NCBI GenBank assembly: GCA_963823755.1
Contig: CAWGMP010000024.1
Span: 124,001 to 188,000 of the forward strand
Direction: 5' to 3'
From: GCA-003244245 sp963823755
Lineage (GTDB): Bacteria > Actinomycetota > Actinomycetes > Mycobacteriales > Pseudonocardiaceae
Length of the DNA stretch: 64,000 nucleotides
A program made the position numbers and the translations under genes. The notes beneath the pieces are model-generated. The model worked only from the letters and a program-made list of their open reading frames with translations. It was not told the origin of the DNA and did not search any database. Below are positions 44,127-51,850 of the stretch, piece by piece (position 1 is the first letter of the stretch; every line of letters starts with the position of its first letter).

Positions 44127-45245
44127 TCAGCGACCCCGGTGCGGCGTCGGGAGGGCGCGCAACTGCCGTGCCACGCACCTCGCTAAGGTGTCGACCTTGC
44201 GTAGAATGTCGCGAGGGATGGTGGGCTCGGTTCCGGTCAGGTTCAACACGCAGAGCACCCGCCCGTCCTGTGGACTACGCACCGGTGCGGCGACGCAGCT
44301 CAGGCCGTGTTGCGTCCGCACGTAGTGCTCCCACCTGCATACCGTCACCGTCTGCCTGGTCGTCAAGGCGAGTGCGATGCCATTGGCGCCGGCGTGCCGT
44401 ATGTCCCAGTGGGCTCCTTCGACGAATCCCAGCTGGTCGGCCAGCCCTAGTACTCTCCGGGCCCCGCCCCGCCACAGCACCACGCCGTCGGGGTCGGCGA
44501 CGACCATCATCTGTTCGGTGGCCTTTCCGAGGTCGACCAGCGCCTTCAGCGCCCACGCGCACGCGGTGAGCGGGGATTCGTGGAGGCGACGTTGCACCTC
44601 GTCTCGGCCAAGCAGCTCCACCTTTTTACCACGGTCGGGAGGCACGTTGAGGTCTTTCGCCCTCTTCCATGCCCTGAGGATCACCAACCTCGGGGCGGCC
44701 GGCAACGGTTTCTCACTCTGAAACGCCTCCCACAGCTGCTGCTTCGCCTGCAAGTCAAGCTCTTGTTCGTTAGTGACAACGAGTCGATGGAGCGTTTTGC
44801 GCCCATGCCGGAGGTTCGACCGGACGGTTGGTAGGAGCATATCGAGTTGATCAGAGATCTCGTCGGTGTTGAGTCCCTCGAGGTGCCTCTCCATTACGCG
44901 GCGCTGCTGGCGGGGCAGCAGGTGGAGCAGTCGCAGGAGCCGCTTGTATTCGTCGGTGATCTCCACTACGTCAAGGTCGTTATAAGTAGAGATCGCCCAA
45001 CCGCCAGTGAGGGCCCGGAAGGGCTCTTTGTGAGCACGTTGAGCCTGACGGCACGCGAAGTGGTACGCGACCTGATGCAGCCAGCCCAGAGGCAACCGAT
45101 CGATCCGGGACCACCTCTGGTAGGCACGGGTCATAGCCTCGGACGCGGCGTCGTTTGCTTGTTCCCTCTCAAAGCCGCGCTTCTGCAGGCACGCGACGAG
45201 CACTCCGAATTCGCGCTCGAACTCAACGCATGTCGGGTCGCACAC
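44127..45245 (-). CDS. ECF-sigma-like DNA-binding protein fused to a GAF sensor domain
   Basis: The protein has 372 residues. The first ~85 resemble sigma region 2 (ANDAASEAMTRAYQRW, LGWLHQVAYHFACR). Residues about 100-155 resemble region 4 with a helix-turn-helix (LPRQQRRVMERHLEGLNTDE, then TVRSNLRHGRKTL). A GAF domain of the AcoR/FhlA type fills about 240-345 (MMVVADPDGVVLWRGG, HAGANGIALALTTRQTVTV, CVAAPVRSPQDGRVLCVLNL). It would direct or block transcription in response to a small molecule bound by the GAF domain. GTG 45245 is chosen because AGGAGGG lies about eight bases upstream. No anti-sigma gene is adjacent. It is intact and lies inside the repeat-bounded island. Confidence 0.8.
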   Translation of the reverse strand: MCDPTCVEFEREFGVLVACLQKRGFEREQANDAASEAMTRAYQRWSRIDRLPLGWLHQVAYHFACRQAQRAHKEPFRALTGGWAISTYNDLDVVEITDEYKRLLRLLHLLPRQQRRVMERHLEGLNTDEISDQLDMLLPTVRSNLRHGRKTLHRLVVTNEQELDLQAKQQLWEAFQSEKPLPAAPRLVILRAWKRAKDLNVPPDRGKKVELLGRDEVQRRLHESPLTACAWALKALVDLGKATEQMMVVADPDGVVLWRGGARRVLGLADQLGFVEGAHWDIRHAGANGIALALTTRQTVTVCRWEHYVRTQHGLSCVAAPVRSPQDGRVLCVLNLTGTEPTIPRDILRKVDTLARCVARQLRALPTPHRGR

Positions 45246-45343
45246 TGCGCGCCTCCCTCCTGGCATCCACGGCACCCCCACCGGTAGGCAGGGCGTCGAG
45301 GGCAGCGGTACGTGCAAAGTACACACGCATTCCTAGGTGGTAA

Positions 45344-45484
45344 CTAGCGATGGTGTTCGCAACTGAATGTCACATACAGCCCTAGTAAGGCGACGAGACC
45401 TGCTGCGACGGTGGTCACGGCGGTGGACTGAGTGCTGACGTACAGACCGCCAAGACCTGCAGTGACGATATCGAATATGATCAC
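45344..45484 (-). CDS. putative 46-residue membrane peptide upstream of the sigma-GAF gene
   Basis: A GTG-started minus-strand frame encodes IIFDIVTAGLGGLYVSTQ, a threonine-rich turn, then a hydrophobic helix (VAAGLVALLGLYVTF) and a SCEHHR tail. It ends 98 bp before the sigma-GAF start on the same strand. A GAGG lies about 14 bases upstream of GTG 45484, with TTG 45487 as the alternative. It resembles many small actinobacterial membrane proteins, but nothing specific is recognised. Confidence 0.4.
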   Translation of the reverse strand: MIIFDIVTAGLGGLYVSTQSTAVTTVAAGLVALLGLYVTFSCEHHR

Positions 45485-45695
45485 CAACGCACCAACCTCG
45501 TTCGTCGCTCGAGGAGAGGGCAAGCCCCCGCCCGCTCGTTCGTGATGCTCTGTTCGTCATCCATATCCTGTAGTCCCTGAGAGCTGCGATGTGTGCAATC
45601 AGCAGCCGATCGATCATCCCTGAAATCCCACGTCCACCGCGAGTGAGATCGACAGGTATGCGAGTATGATCAAGATGCATATCTTGACGCCATGG

Positions 45696-46022
45696 TGCCT
45701 TGGTGCTCAGGTTCTGGTGCGGTTGCGGCTGAGCGGCTCTGGCTGGCTCTTGTTCGTGCGACGCCCGCGCCGGAGCGGGCCGAACCCGCTGCGCTGCTGG
45801 CGTTCGCTGCGTATCTCCGTGGTGATGGTGCGTTAGCGGGTAGTTGCGTTGGAGGCGGCGTTGCAAGCTTGTCCTGCGCACTCCCTGTCGGGGTTGCTGC
45901 GGGCTGCGCTAGACGGCGGACTGCCACTTGAGCTGCTGCGCAGCGTCGCCGCTGATGCTGCCGCAAACCTTCACAGACCTCCACGCAGGTCCTCTCAACG
46001 AGGATCGCGGCGAAAGCGATGA
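45696..46022 (+). pseudogene. DUF4192 C-terminal fragment
   Basis: The frame reads CSGSGAVAAERLWLALVRAT and AYLRGDGALAG as in the intact gene. An extra A near 45842 then shifts the frame; the rest matches the intact gene in the shifted frame down to RRKR and a stop at 46020-46022. The N-terminal two thirds are absent. Many differences from the left copy fall at third codon positions, suggesting the two copies diverged under selection, perhaps in different strains, before being brought together. Confidence 0.85.
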
Positions 46023-46254
46023 TCGATCTCGACCACGGCCGGCACTCAGCCGGCACCGCGAGCGAACGCCCAGGCGTCCGCCACGATCGCGGCGAGGTCG
46101 GCTCGTTCTGGCTTCCACCCCAGCTCGCATTGCATCCGATCGCTGGAGGCGACGAGCACCGCCGGGTCGCCCGGTCGCCGCGCCGCAGACTGCGCCGGGA
46201 TGGGGTGCCCGGTGACCTGCCGGCAGGTGTCGAGCACCTGCCGTACCGAGAAGC
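45696..46254 (+). repeat. direct repeat, right copy (DUF4192 3' end plus galE 3' end)
   Basis: The repeat is 559 bp and matches 39493-40050 in the same orientation. Here the galE part belongs to the intact gene and the DUF4192 part is the broken one. It marks the right edge of the island. Confidence 0.92.
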
Positions 46255-47050
46255 CGGTTCCATTACCCAGGTTGTAGATCCGATGCTCGCCGGGTACAGC
46301 ATGCTCGAGCGCCCGCTCATGAGCGTCGGCGAGGTCCACCACATGGATGTAGTCGCGGATGCAGGTGCCATCCGGAGTGGGCCAGTCCTCCCCGAAAACC
46401 ATGATCTTCTCTCGGTGACCGAGGGCGACCTGCAGCGTCAACGGGATGAGGTGAGTCTCGACGGTGTGCCGCTCACCGAACCGGCCGTAGGCGCCAGCGA
46501 CGTTGAAATACCGCAGACTCACGGCAGCGATGCCATGCGCGACGGCATAGGAGCCGATGGCGTGGTCGATCGCAAGCTTTGTCGCTCCGTAGGGGTTGGT
46601 CGGCACGGTTGCCGCGTTCTCGGTGATCGGCACCGACGTGGGTTCCCCGTAGGTGGCCGCGGTGGAGGAGAAGACCAATCTGGGAGTTCCATGCTCGCGC
46701 ATGGCCTCAAGCAGCCGCACCGAAGCCACTACGTTGCCCAGCCAATAGTGCTGCGGCTGCGCCACCGATTCCGCGACCAGTGAGCGCGCTGCGAAGTGCA
46801 GTACACCGTCGAAGCCCTCAGCCAGCACCGCACCGGCGTCCTCGACAGAGCCCTCTACGAACCGGCAACCGGCTGGCACAGCGTCCCGGTGGCCGGTGGA
46901 CAGATCATCCAGGACCACGACATCATGGCCGACCTCGACCAGCCGCGCAGCACAGACGCTGCCGATGTAACCCGCGCCCCCGGTGACCAGCAGCCGGATC
47001 CGGTTCGGCCCAATCCTCGCCGGCAGCCAGATTCCCGGCGACGCGGTCAC
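46046..47050 (-). CDS. galE: UDP-glucose 4-epimerase
   Basis: The 334-residue short-chain dehydrogenase-type epimerase has the NAD-binding GGAGYIG near residue 24, a FSSTAATYGEP segment near 128 (catalytic Ser/Thr), and the active YGATKL (Tyr-x3-Lys) near 153. The SLRYFNVAGA stretch follows. It interconverts UDP-glucose and UDP-galactose for cell-wall polysaccharides. GTG 47050 overlaps the ideR stop (GTGA), so the genes are co-translated; an ideR/dtxR-galE pair also occurs in corynebacteria. Its last ~190 bp are duplicated at 39860-40050. Confidence 0.93.
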   Translation of the reverse strand: MTASPGIWLPARIGPNRIRLLVTGGAGYIGSVCAARLVEVGHDVVVLDDLSTGHRDAVPAGCRFVEGSVEDAGAVLAEGFDGVLHFAARSLVAESVAQPQHYWLGNVVASVRLLEAMREHGTPRLVFSSTAATYGEPTSVPITENAATVPTNPYGATKLAIDHAIGSYAVAHGIAAVSLRYFNVAGAYGRFGERHTVETHLIPLTLQVALGHREKIMVFGEDWPTPDGTCIRDYIHVVDLADAHERALEHAVPGEHRIYNLGNGTGFSVRQVLDTCRQVTGHPIPAQSAARRPGDPAVLVASSDRMQCELGWKPERADLAAIVADAWAFARGAG

Positions 47051-47742
47051 CGCCGACGGCCCAGCACCGCGTGTGCGAGAGTGCCGTCCACCTCGACCGT
47101 TGATCCGCGACCGGACAGCACTACCGGATGGCTGGCCCGTGCCTGGGCCGCCACCTCGATCACGTTGCCGGGTACTGCATCAACCGTGTGCAGGTCCGCC
47201 ATCAGGGCCGGGTCCAGCTGCACGTGCTCGGCGATGCGTCGCACCTCTATCGCGCCGCCGCCGCGCCTGGCCACCTCGTCCAGCCGGACCAAGTCGGGTT
47301 CGATCGGGGCAGCAGGTTCTCCGACTCCGAGTTCATCGAGCCCAGGGATCGGGTTGCCGTACGGGGACGTGGTCGGGTTGCCCAGCAGCGCGACCAGCTT
47401 GCGCTCCACAGCCTCACTCATCACGTGCTCCCAGCGGCAGGCCTCGGTGTGCACCTGCTCCCACTCCAGTCCGATCACGTCCACGAGCAGACGCTCGGCC
47501 AGCCGGTGCTTGCGCATCACCGACGTGGCCCGGCTGCGGCCCGCCGCGGTGAGCTCGAGATGCCGGTCGCCGGCCACCGTCAGCAGCCCGTCCCGCTCCA
47601 TGCGGGCCACTGTCTGGCTGACCGTGGGCCCGCTTTGCCCGAGGCGTTCGGCAATCCGCGCCCGCAGCGGAACCACCCCTTCCTCTTCGAGCTCGAAGAT
47701 GGTGCGCAGGTACATCTCTGTGGTGTCGATGAGATCGTTCAC
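47047..47742 (-). CDS. ideR: iron-dependent repressor, IdeR/DtxR type
   Basis: The protein has 231 residues. The winged helix is in residues 1-65 (TTEMYLRTIFELEEEG, LGQSGPTVSQTVARMERDGL). The metal-binding and dimerisation domain includes MRKHRLAERLLVDVIG and HTEACRWEHVMSEAVE, where the Cys, Glu and His ligands lie. A C-terminal SH3-like domain starts near 150. With Fe2+ it represses iron uptake and activates iron storage genes. GTG 47742 has GAGGGAGA upstream, and homologues begin at the same NDLIDTTEMYLR. It is first in an operon with galE. Confidence 0.94.
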   Translation of the reverse strand: MNDLIDTTEMYLRTIFELEEEGVVPLRARIAERLGQSGPTVSQTVARMERDGLLTVAGDRHLELTAAGRSRATSVMRKHRLAERLLVDVIGLEWEQVHTEACRWEHVMSEAVERKLVALLGNPTTSPYGNPIPGLDELGVGEPAAPIEPDLVRLDEVARRGGGAIEVRRIAEHVQLDPALMADLHTVDAVPGNVIEVAAQARASHPVVLSGRGSTVEVDGTLAHAVLGRRR

Positions 47743-47820
47743 ACCAGTCTCCCTCATTTGTAGCCATGGTAGTGGCACACTGCTCGATAGCCGCTGCCAG
47801 TGACCGGCAGGATGGACGGC

Positions 47821-48669
47821 ATGCGTCCGGTGATCACGCCCCACGAGTTGACGGCTCTGCTCGATGGCCCCGAGCCGCCCATCGTGATGGACGTGCGGTG
47901 GTCGCTCATCGGCCCGCCCGGTCGCGCCGAATACCACGACAGTCACGTGCCCGGCGCGGTCTTCCTCGACGTGGACACCGACCTGGCCGGCCCGCCCGGG
48001 TCGGGCGGACGGCACCCCCTCCCGGACCCGGCGGTGCTGCAAGCCACTCTGCGGGCAGCTGGCGTCTGCGCAACGATCCCGATCGTGGCCTACGACGCGA
48101 CGGACGGATCGGTGGCGGCACGGCTGTGGTGGTTGCTGCGCTGGGCGGGACACTCCGCGGTCGCGGTGCTCGACGGAGGGATCGCGGCATGGCGAGCGGC
48201 CGGTCTACCGGTGACCAGCGACGTGCCCACACCGCAGGTGGGCACGATCACGGTGCGGCCTGAGGCAATGCCGGTGCTCGACGCAGCGCAGGCCGCGAAG
48301 CTGGCCCGCCACGGTGTGCTGCTCGACGCGCGAGCGGCGCCTCGCTACCGCGGGGAGACCGAGCCGGTAGATCCGTGGGCTGGCCACATACCCGGGGCGG
48401 CCAACGCGCCGTTCGGCGACATGACCGATGCACAGGGACGCTGGCTGGCGCCGACGCGACTACGCGAGCTCGCGCAGCGGTGGGGGGTCGCCAGTGCCGA
48501 GGTCGGCGCCTATTGCGGTTCCGGGATCAACGCATGTGCGCTGGTACTCGGACTAGAACTCGCCGGTGTCACCACGCCAGAGCGTCCGGCGGCGCTGTAT
48601 GTCGGATCATGGTCGCAGTGGTGCACCGACCCCGGCCGCCCGGTGGTCACCGGGCCGAGCCCCGGCTAG
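47821..48669 (+). CDS. two-domain rhodanese-type sulfurtransferase
   Basis: The 282-residue protein has two rhodanese domains. The N-terminal one (about 1-130) has Asp in YDATDGSVAAR, where an active one would have Cys, so it is structural. The C-terminal one has the active-site loop AYCGSGINACAL near residue 235. It probably transfers sulfur from thiosulfate or 3-mercaptopyruvate to a thiol acceptor. The start is ATG 47821; the frame reaches 47800. It diverges from ideR with 78 bp between starts and is followed 37 bp later by the deacetylase gene. Confidence 0.88.
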   Translation: MRPVITPHELTALLDGPEPPIVMDVRWSLIGPPGRAEYHDSHVPGAVFLDVDTDLAGPPGSGGRHPLPDPAVLQATLRAAGVCATIPIVAYDATDGSVAARLWWLLRWAGHSAVAVLDGGIAAWRAAGLPVTSDVPTPQVGTITVRPEAMPVLDAAQAAKLARHGVLLDARAAPRYRGETEPVDPWAGHIPGAANAPFGDMTDAQGRWLAPTRLRELAQRWGVASAEVGAYCGSGINACALVLGLELAGVTTPERPAALYVGSWSQWCTDPGRPVVTGPSPG

Positions 48670-48706
48670 GGGTCGAGACCGCACCGCGACCAGTAGCGTG
48701 CTGGCC

Positions 48707-49882
48707 ATGAACTCTCCCCGCGCGGTGGTCGTCTGGGACGAGGCCCTGCTGGGTTATGACCTCGGTGGGCGGCATCCGTTAAACCCCATCCGGCTGGACC
48801 TCACCATTCGGCTGGCCCGTTCGTTGGGTGTCCTTGATGGCGTGCGGCTGCTGGCGCCGGTGCAGGCCACTGACGACGAGCTGCGCACGGTGCATTCCGA
48901 CGATTACCTCGCTGCGGTCAAGACGGCGCCGCGCGGATACGTCGGGCACGGCTTGGGAACCGCGGACAATCCCGTCTTCTTCCGCATGCACGAGGCCTCG
49001 GCGCTCGTCGCTGGTGGCTCGCTGTTCGCTGCCGACGAGATCCTCACCGGCCGCGCGGCGAGGGCGGTGAACATCGCGGGCGGGCTGCATCACGCGATGC
49101 GTGATCACGCCTCAGGTTTCTGCATATACAACGACTGCGCGCTGGCGATCCGCCGGCTGCTCGACGGTGGGGTGTCCCGGGTGGCCTACGTCGACATCGA
49201 CGTGCACCACGGCGACGGTGTGCAGGAGGCCTTCGCCGACGACCCGCGGGTACTCACCATCTCGCTGCACCAGCACCCGGCGACACTCTTTCCGGGCACC
49301 GGGAACTCCGCAGACATCGGGGATCCCGGCGCCGAGGGTTCAGCGGTCAATGTGCCGCTTCCACCGGGCACGGGTGACGACGGCTGGTTACGCGCCTTTC
49401 ACGCGGTCGTGCCTGCGCTGCTTTGCGCTTTCCAGCCCGAGGTGCTGGTGACCCAACACGGCGCGGATAGCCACTTCGAGGATCCACTTGCCGACTTGGC
49501 GCTGTCGGTGGACGGCCAGCGAGCCGCACACCACGCGCTGGCCACCCTCGCCGACACCGCGGCCGGCGGGCGCTGGCTAGCGCTGGGCGGCGGCGGGTAT
49601 TCCTTGTTCCGAGTGGTCCCGCGCTCGTGGACTCATCTGCTGGGCATCCTGCTCAACCGTGAGGTGGACCCGAACACCCCGGTGCCGGCCGACTGGGTGG
49701 CCCATACCGCCACCGTGGCCAGCGGCGCGCAGCTGCCGACGTCGATGACCGACGGCGCCCAGCCCCGTTGGATGCCCTGGGACGGAACCGGTGACACCGT
49801 GCTGGACCGGGCGATCCAGGAAACCCGGCACGCTGTCTACCCGCTGCATGGTCTGGACCCCGACGACCCTCGGCTCGCGTGA
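48707..49882 (+). CDS. acuC: AcuC-type histone-deacetylase-family protein
   Basis: The 391-residue zinc deacetylase fold has GGRHPLNPIRLDL near the N-terminus, the active-site His pair region GGLHHAMRDHASGFCIYND near 125, and zinc ligands in VDIDVHHGDGVQ near 165. The later QHGADSHFEDPL and ALGGGGYSL segments are conserved. AcuC removes acetyl groups from acetyl-CoA synthetase and so controls acetate use. ATG 48707 is chosen by homology. A hairpin follows the stop. Confidence 0.9.
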   Translation: MNSPRAVVVWDEALLGYDLGGRHPLNPIRLDLTIRLARSLGVLDGVRLLAPVQATDDELRTVHSDDYLAAVKTAPRGYVGHGLGTADNPVFFRMHEASALVAGGSLFAADEILTGRAARAVNIAGGLHHAMRDHASGFCIYNDCALAIRRLLDGGVSRVAYVDIDVHHGDGVQEAFADDPRVLTISLHQHPATLFPGTGNSADIGDPGAEGSAVNVPLPPGTGDDGWLRAFHAVVPALLCAFQPEVLVTQHGADSHFEDPLADLALSVDGQRAAHHALATLADTAAGGRWLALGGGGYSLFRVVPRSWTHLLGILLNREVDPNTPVPADWVAHTATVASGAQLPTSMTDGAQPRWMPWDGTGDTVLDRAIQETRHAVYPLHGLDPDDPRLA

Positions 49883-49885
49883 AGT

Positions 49886-49920
49886 CGGAAGGCCGGGCCC
49901 CTGACGAGCCCGACCTTCCG
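49886..49920 (+). terminator. probable hairpin terminator after acuC
   Basis: Thirteen-base arms CGGAAGGCCGGGC and GCCCGACCTTCCG pair with one mismatch around a nine-base loop. It starts four bases after the acuC stop. Confidence 0.65.
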
Positions 49921-50061
49921 GGGTGCGCGACAGCCTGAGCCTGACGTCGCGTGGTCTGCATCACAGATGACTTTCATCACATCTTGAGCTGACAGTGCCG
50001 GTCTGCAGGCACGACGTCAAGGCCGCCATTCGAGCGGTGACGCAGTGCAGCGAGGTGCGAG

Positions 50062-51039
50062 TCAGCTGGCGTAGGCCCGGAGCCGCTCTGCACGATCTCC
50101 GTGGCGCAGTTTGGCCATGACCTCCCGCTCGATTTGACGCACCCGTTCGCGCGAGAGCCCGAAGCGCTTGCCAATCTGGTCCAGGGTGTGTGGCTGACCG
50201 TCGTCAAGGCCGTAGCGCAGCCTGATGACCTTCTGCTCGCGGTCTTCGAGAGTCGCCAGCACCCGGCGCAGGTCGTCCTGGAGCAACCCGGAGATCACAG
50301 TGGACTCGGCGTCGGTGGCTTCAGCATCCTCGATGAAGTCACCGAGTGGCGCTTCCTCCTCGGCACCGACCGGCATGTCCAGGCTCACCGGGTCCCGGGA
50401 GTAGTCCAGCAGGTCGGCCACCTTCTCCACCGGGATGCCGGACTCGTCGGCCAGCTCCTGGTGAGTTGCCTCCCGACCTAGCTGTTGGTGCAGGTCGCGC
50501 TTGATCCGGGCCAGTTTGTTCACCTGCTCCACAAGGTGCACTGGAAGCCTGATAGTACGTCCCTGGTCGGCCATGCCGCGGGTGATGGCCTGCCGGATCC
50601 ACCAGGTGGCATAAGTCGAGAACTTGAAGCCTTTGGTGTAGTCGAACTTCTCCACCGCTCGGATCAGACCCAGATTTCCCTCTTGAATCAGGTCCAGCAG
50701 CGGCATTCCGCGGCCGGTGTAGCGCTTGGCTAGGGACACCACCAGCCGCAAATTGGCCTCCAATAGGTGGTCCTTGGCCTTGTGACCGTCGCGCACCAGC
50801 CGCGTCAGATCAGCCCGCCGGCTAGATGACAGCCGCGGCGCGGTATCCAGCACGTGGTGTGCGAACACGCCAGCCTCGATGCGCTTGGCGAGCGCAACTT
50901 CTTGCTGGGCGCTGAGCAGCGCCGTGCGCCCGATACCGTTGAGGTAAACCCGGACCAGGTCGGCTGCCGGGCTCTGTGCGTCAAGGTCTGCTGCCTCGAC
51001 AGGAGCGTCCGATTCCACGGTGATCTGCGCGGCGGTCAT
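50062..51039 (-). CDS. sigB: RNA polymerase sigma factor SigB
   Basis: The 325-residue group 2 sigma factor has region 1.2 (DLVRVYLNGIGRTALLSAQQE), region 2 (ANLRLVVSLAKRYTGRGMP, FKFSTYATWWIRQAI), region 3, and region 4 ending with LSRERVRQIEREVMAKLR. It is the SigB/HrdB-like general stress factor that stands next to ideR in mycobacteria; here two other genes are inserted between them. AGGAAGG precedes ATG 51039. An ECF-type promoter about 110-135 bp upstream suggests it is switched on by an envelope or oxidative stress sigma. Confidence 0.95.
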   Translation of the reverse strand: MTAAQITVESDAPVEAADLDAQSPAADLVRVYLNGIGRTALLSAQQEVALAKRIEAGVFAHHVLDTAPRLSSSRRADLTRLVRDGHKAKDHLLEANLRLVVSLAKRYTGRGMPLLDLIQEGNLGLIRAVEKFDYTKGFKFSTYATWWIRQAITRGMADQGRTIRLPVHLVEQVNKLARIKRDLHQQLGREATHQELADESGIPVEKVADLLDYSRDPVSLDMPVGAEEEAPLGDFIEDAEATDAESTVISGLLQDDLRRVLATLEDREQKVIRLRYGLDDGQPHTLDQIGKRFGLSRERVRQIEREVMAKLRHGDRAERLRAYAS

Positions 51040-51146
51040 CAGGTTCCTTCCTGCGACGGATCCTCGTGCCGACTCCGGTGCGTTCGGCGATCGGCGCGCG
51101 ACGTTGCACGAGTCTGGCCATCGGGTACCCGCGGCGATGACAACTA

Positions 51147-51174
51147 CAACGTCGGGAGCCCGGATTCCGTTCCC
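51147..51174 (-). promoter_or_regulatory. ECF-type promoter of sigB
   Basis: On the minus strand GGGAAC (51169-51174) is followed after 17 bases by CGTTG. This matches the GGGAAY-N17/18-(C)GTT consensus of SigE/SigH/SigR-type sigma factors. In mycobacteria sigB is known to be transcribed by SigE and SigH, so the site fits. The predicted leader is about 100 nt. Confidence 0.68.
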
Positions 51175-51289
51175 GGACTCTCATCCGGCACGACGAACGA
51201 GTGCCCGGCGGAGTGCCCGATCCGCCGGACCCTCAGAGACTTCTCAGGTTGCTCGCCGTTGAGGGCAGCTGTCACCGGGGTGAAGCGCC

Positions 51290-51715
51290 TCATACGTCGA
51301 TGAGCACGGTGAACGGTCCGTCGGCCACGCTGTGCACGGCCATGGCCGCGCCGAAGCGTCCGGTGCTCACGGTGGCACCGCGGGCCCGCAGCCTGGCGAC
51401 CACCTCCTCGACCAACGGCTCGGCGTGCTCCGGCCGAGCGGCCGCAGTGAAGGACGGTCGCCTGCCCTTGCGCGTCGTTGCGTAGAGGGTGAACTGGCTG
51501 ATTACCAGCACACCGGCGCCGGTGTCGGAGACTGATCGCTCGTCGCGCAGAACCCGCAGCTCGTGCAGCTTGCGCGCCATTGTCTCGGCTTGCGCAGGCC
51601 CGTCATCGTGGGTCACGCCGAGCAGCACCAGCAGCCCAGGCTGGTCCAGCTCACCGACCACCTGATCATTCACGCGCACCGCTGCCTCGGTAACTCGACT
51701 CACTACCGCTCGCAC
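51290..51715 (-). CDS. dtd: D-aminoacyl-tRNA deacylase
   Basis: The 141-residue protein starts MRAVVSRVTEAAVRVND, has the ISQFTLYATTRKGRRPSF segment with the catalytic SQFTL motif near residue 78, and ends ADGPFTVLIDV. The C-terminal Gly-Pro motif usually reads N-x-G-P-V/F-T; here it is ADGPFT, with Ala at the first place. It removes D-amino acids (and glycine from tRNA-Ala) by an RNA-based mechanism. GTG 51715 is the start. It is upstream of sigB on the same strand. Confidence 0.92.
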   Translation of the reverse strand: MRAVVSRVTEAAVRVNDQVVGELDQPGLLVLLGVTHDDGPAQAETMARKLHELRVLRDERSVSDTGAGVLVISQFTLYATTRKGRRPSFTAAARPEHAEPLVEEVVARLRARGATVSTGRFGAAMAVHSVADGPFTVLIDV

Positions 51716-51850
51716 GGCGGTGGATCCTGCCAGGTCCGTTCACCGGTGCTGGCCGGAGCACTTGCGCAGCAGCGCCTCCGTCGGGACGCTCATACCACCA
51801 ACCCGGTGCGGCTTGCAGGATCCATCGGGTGTCGAGTGGAGGCGGGCTAG

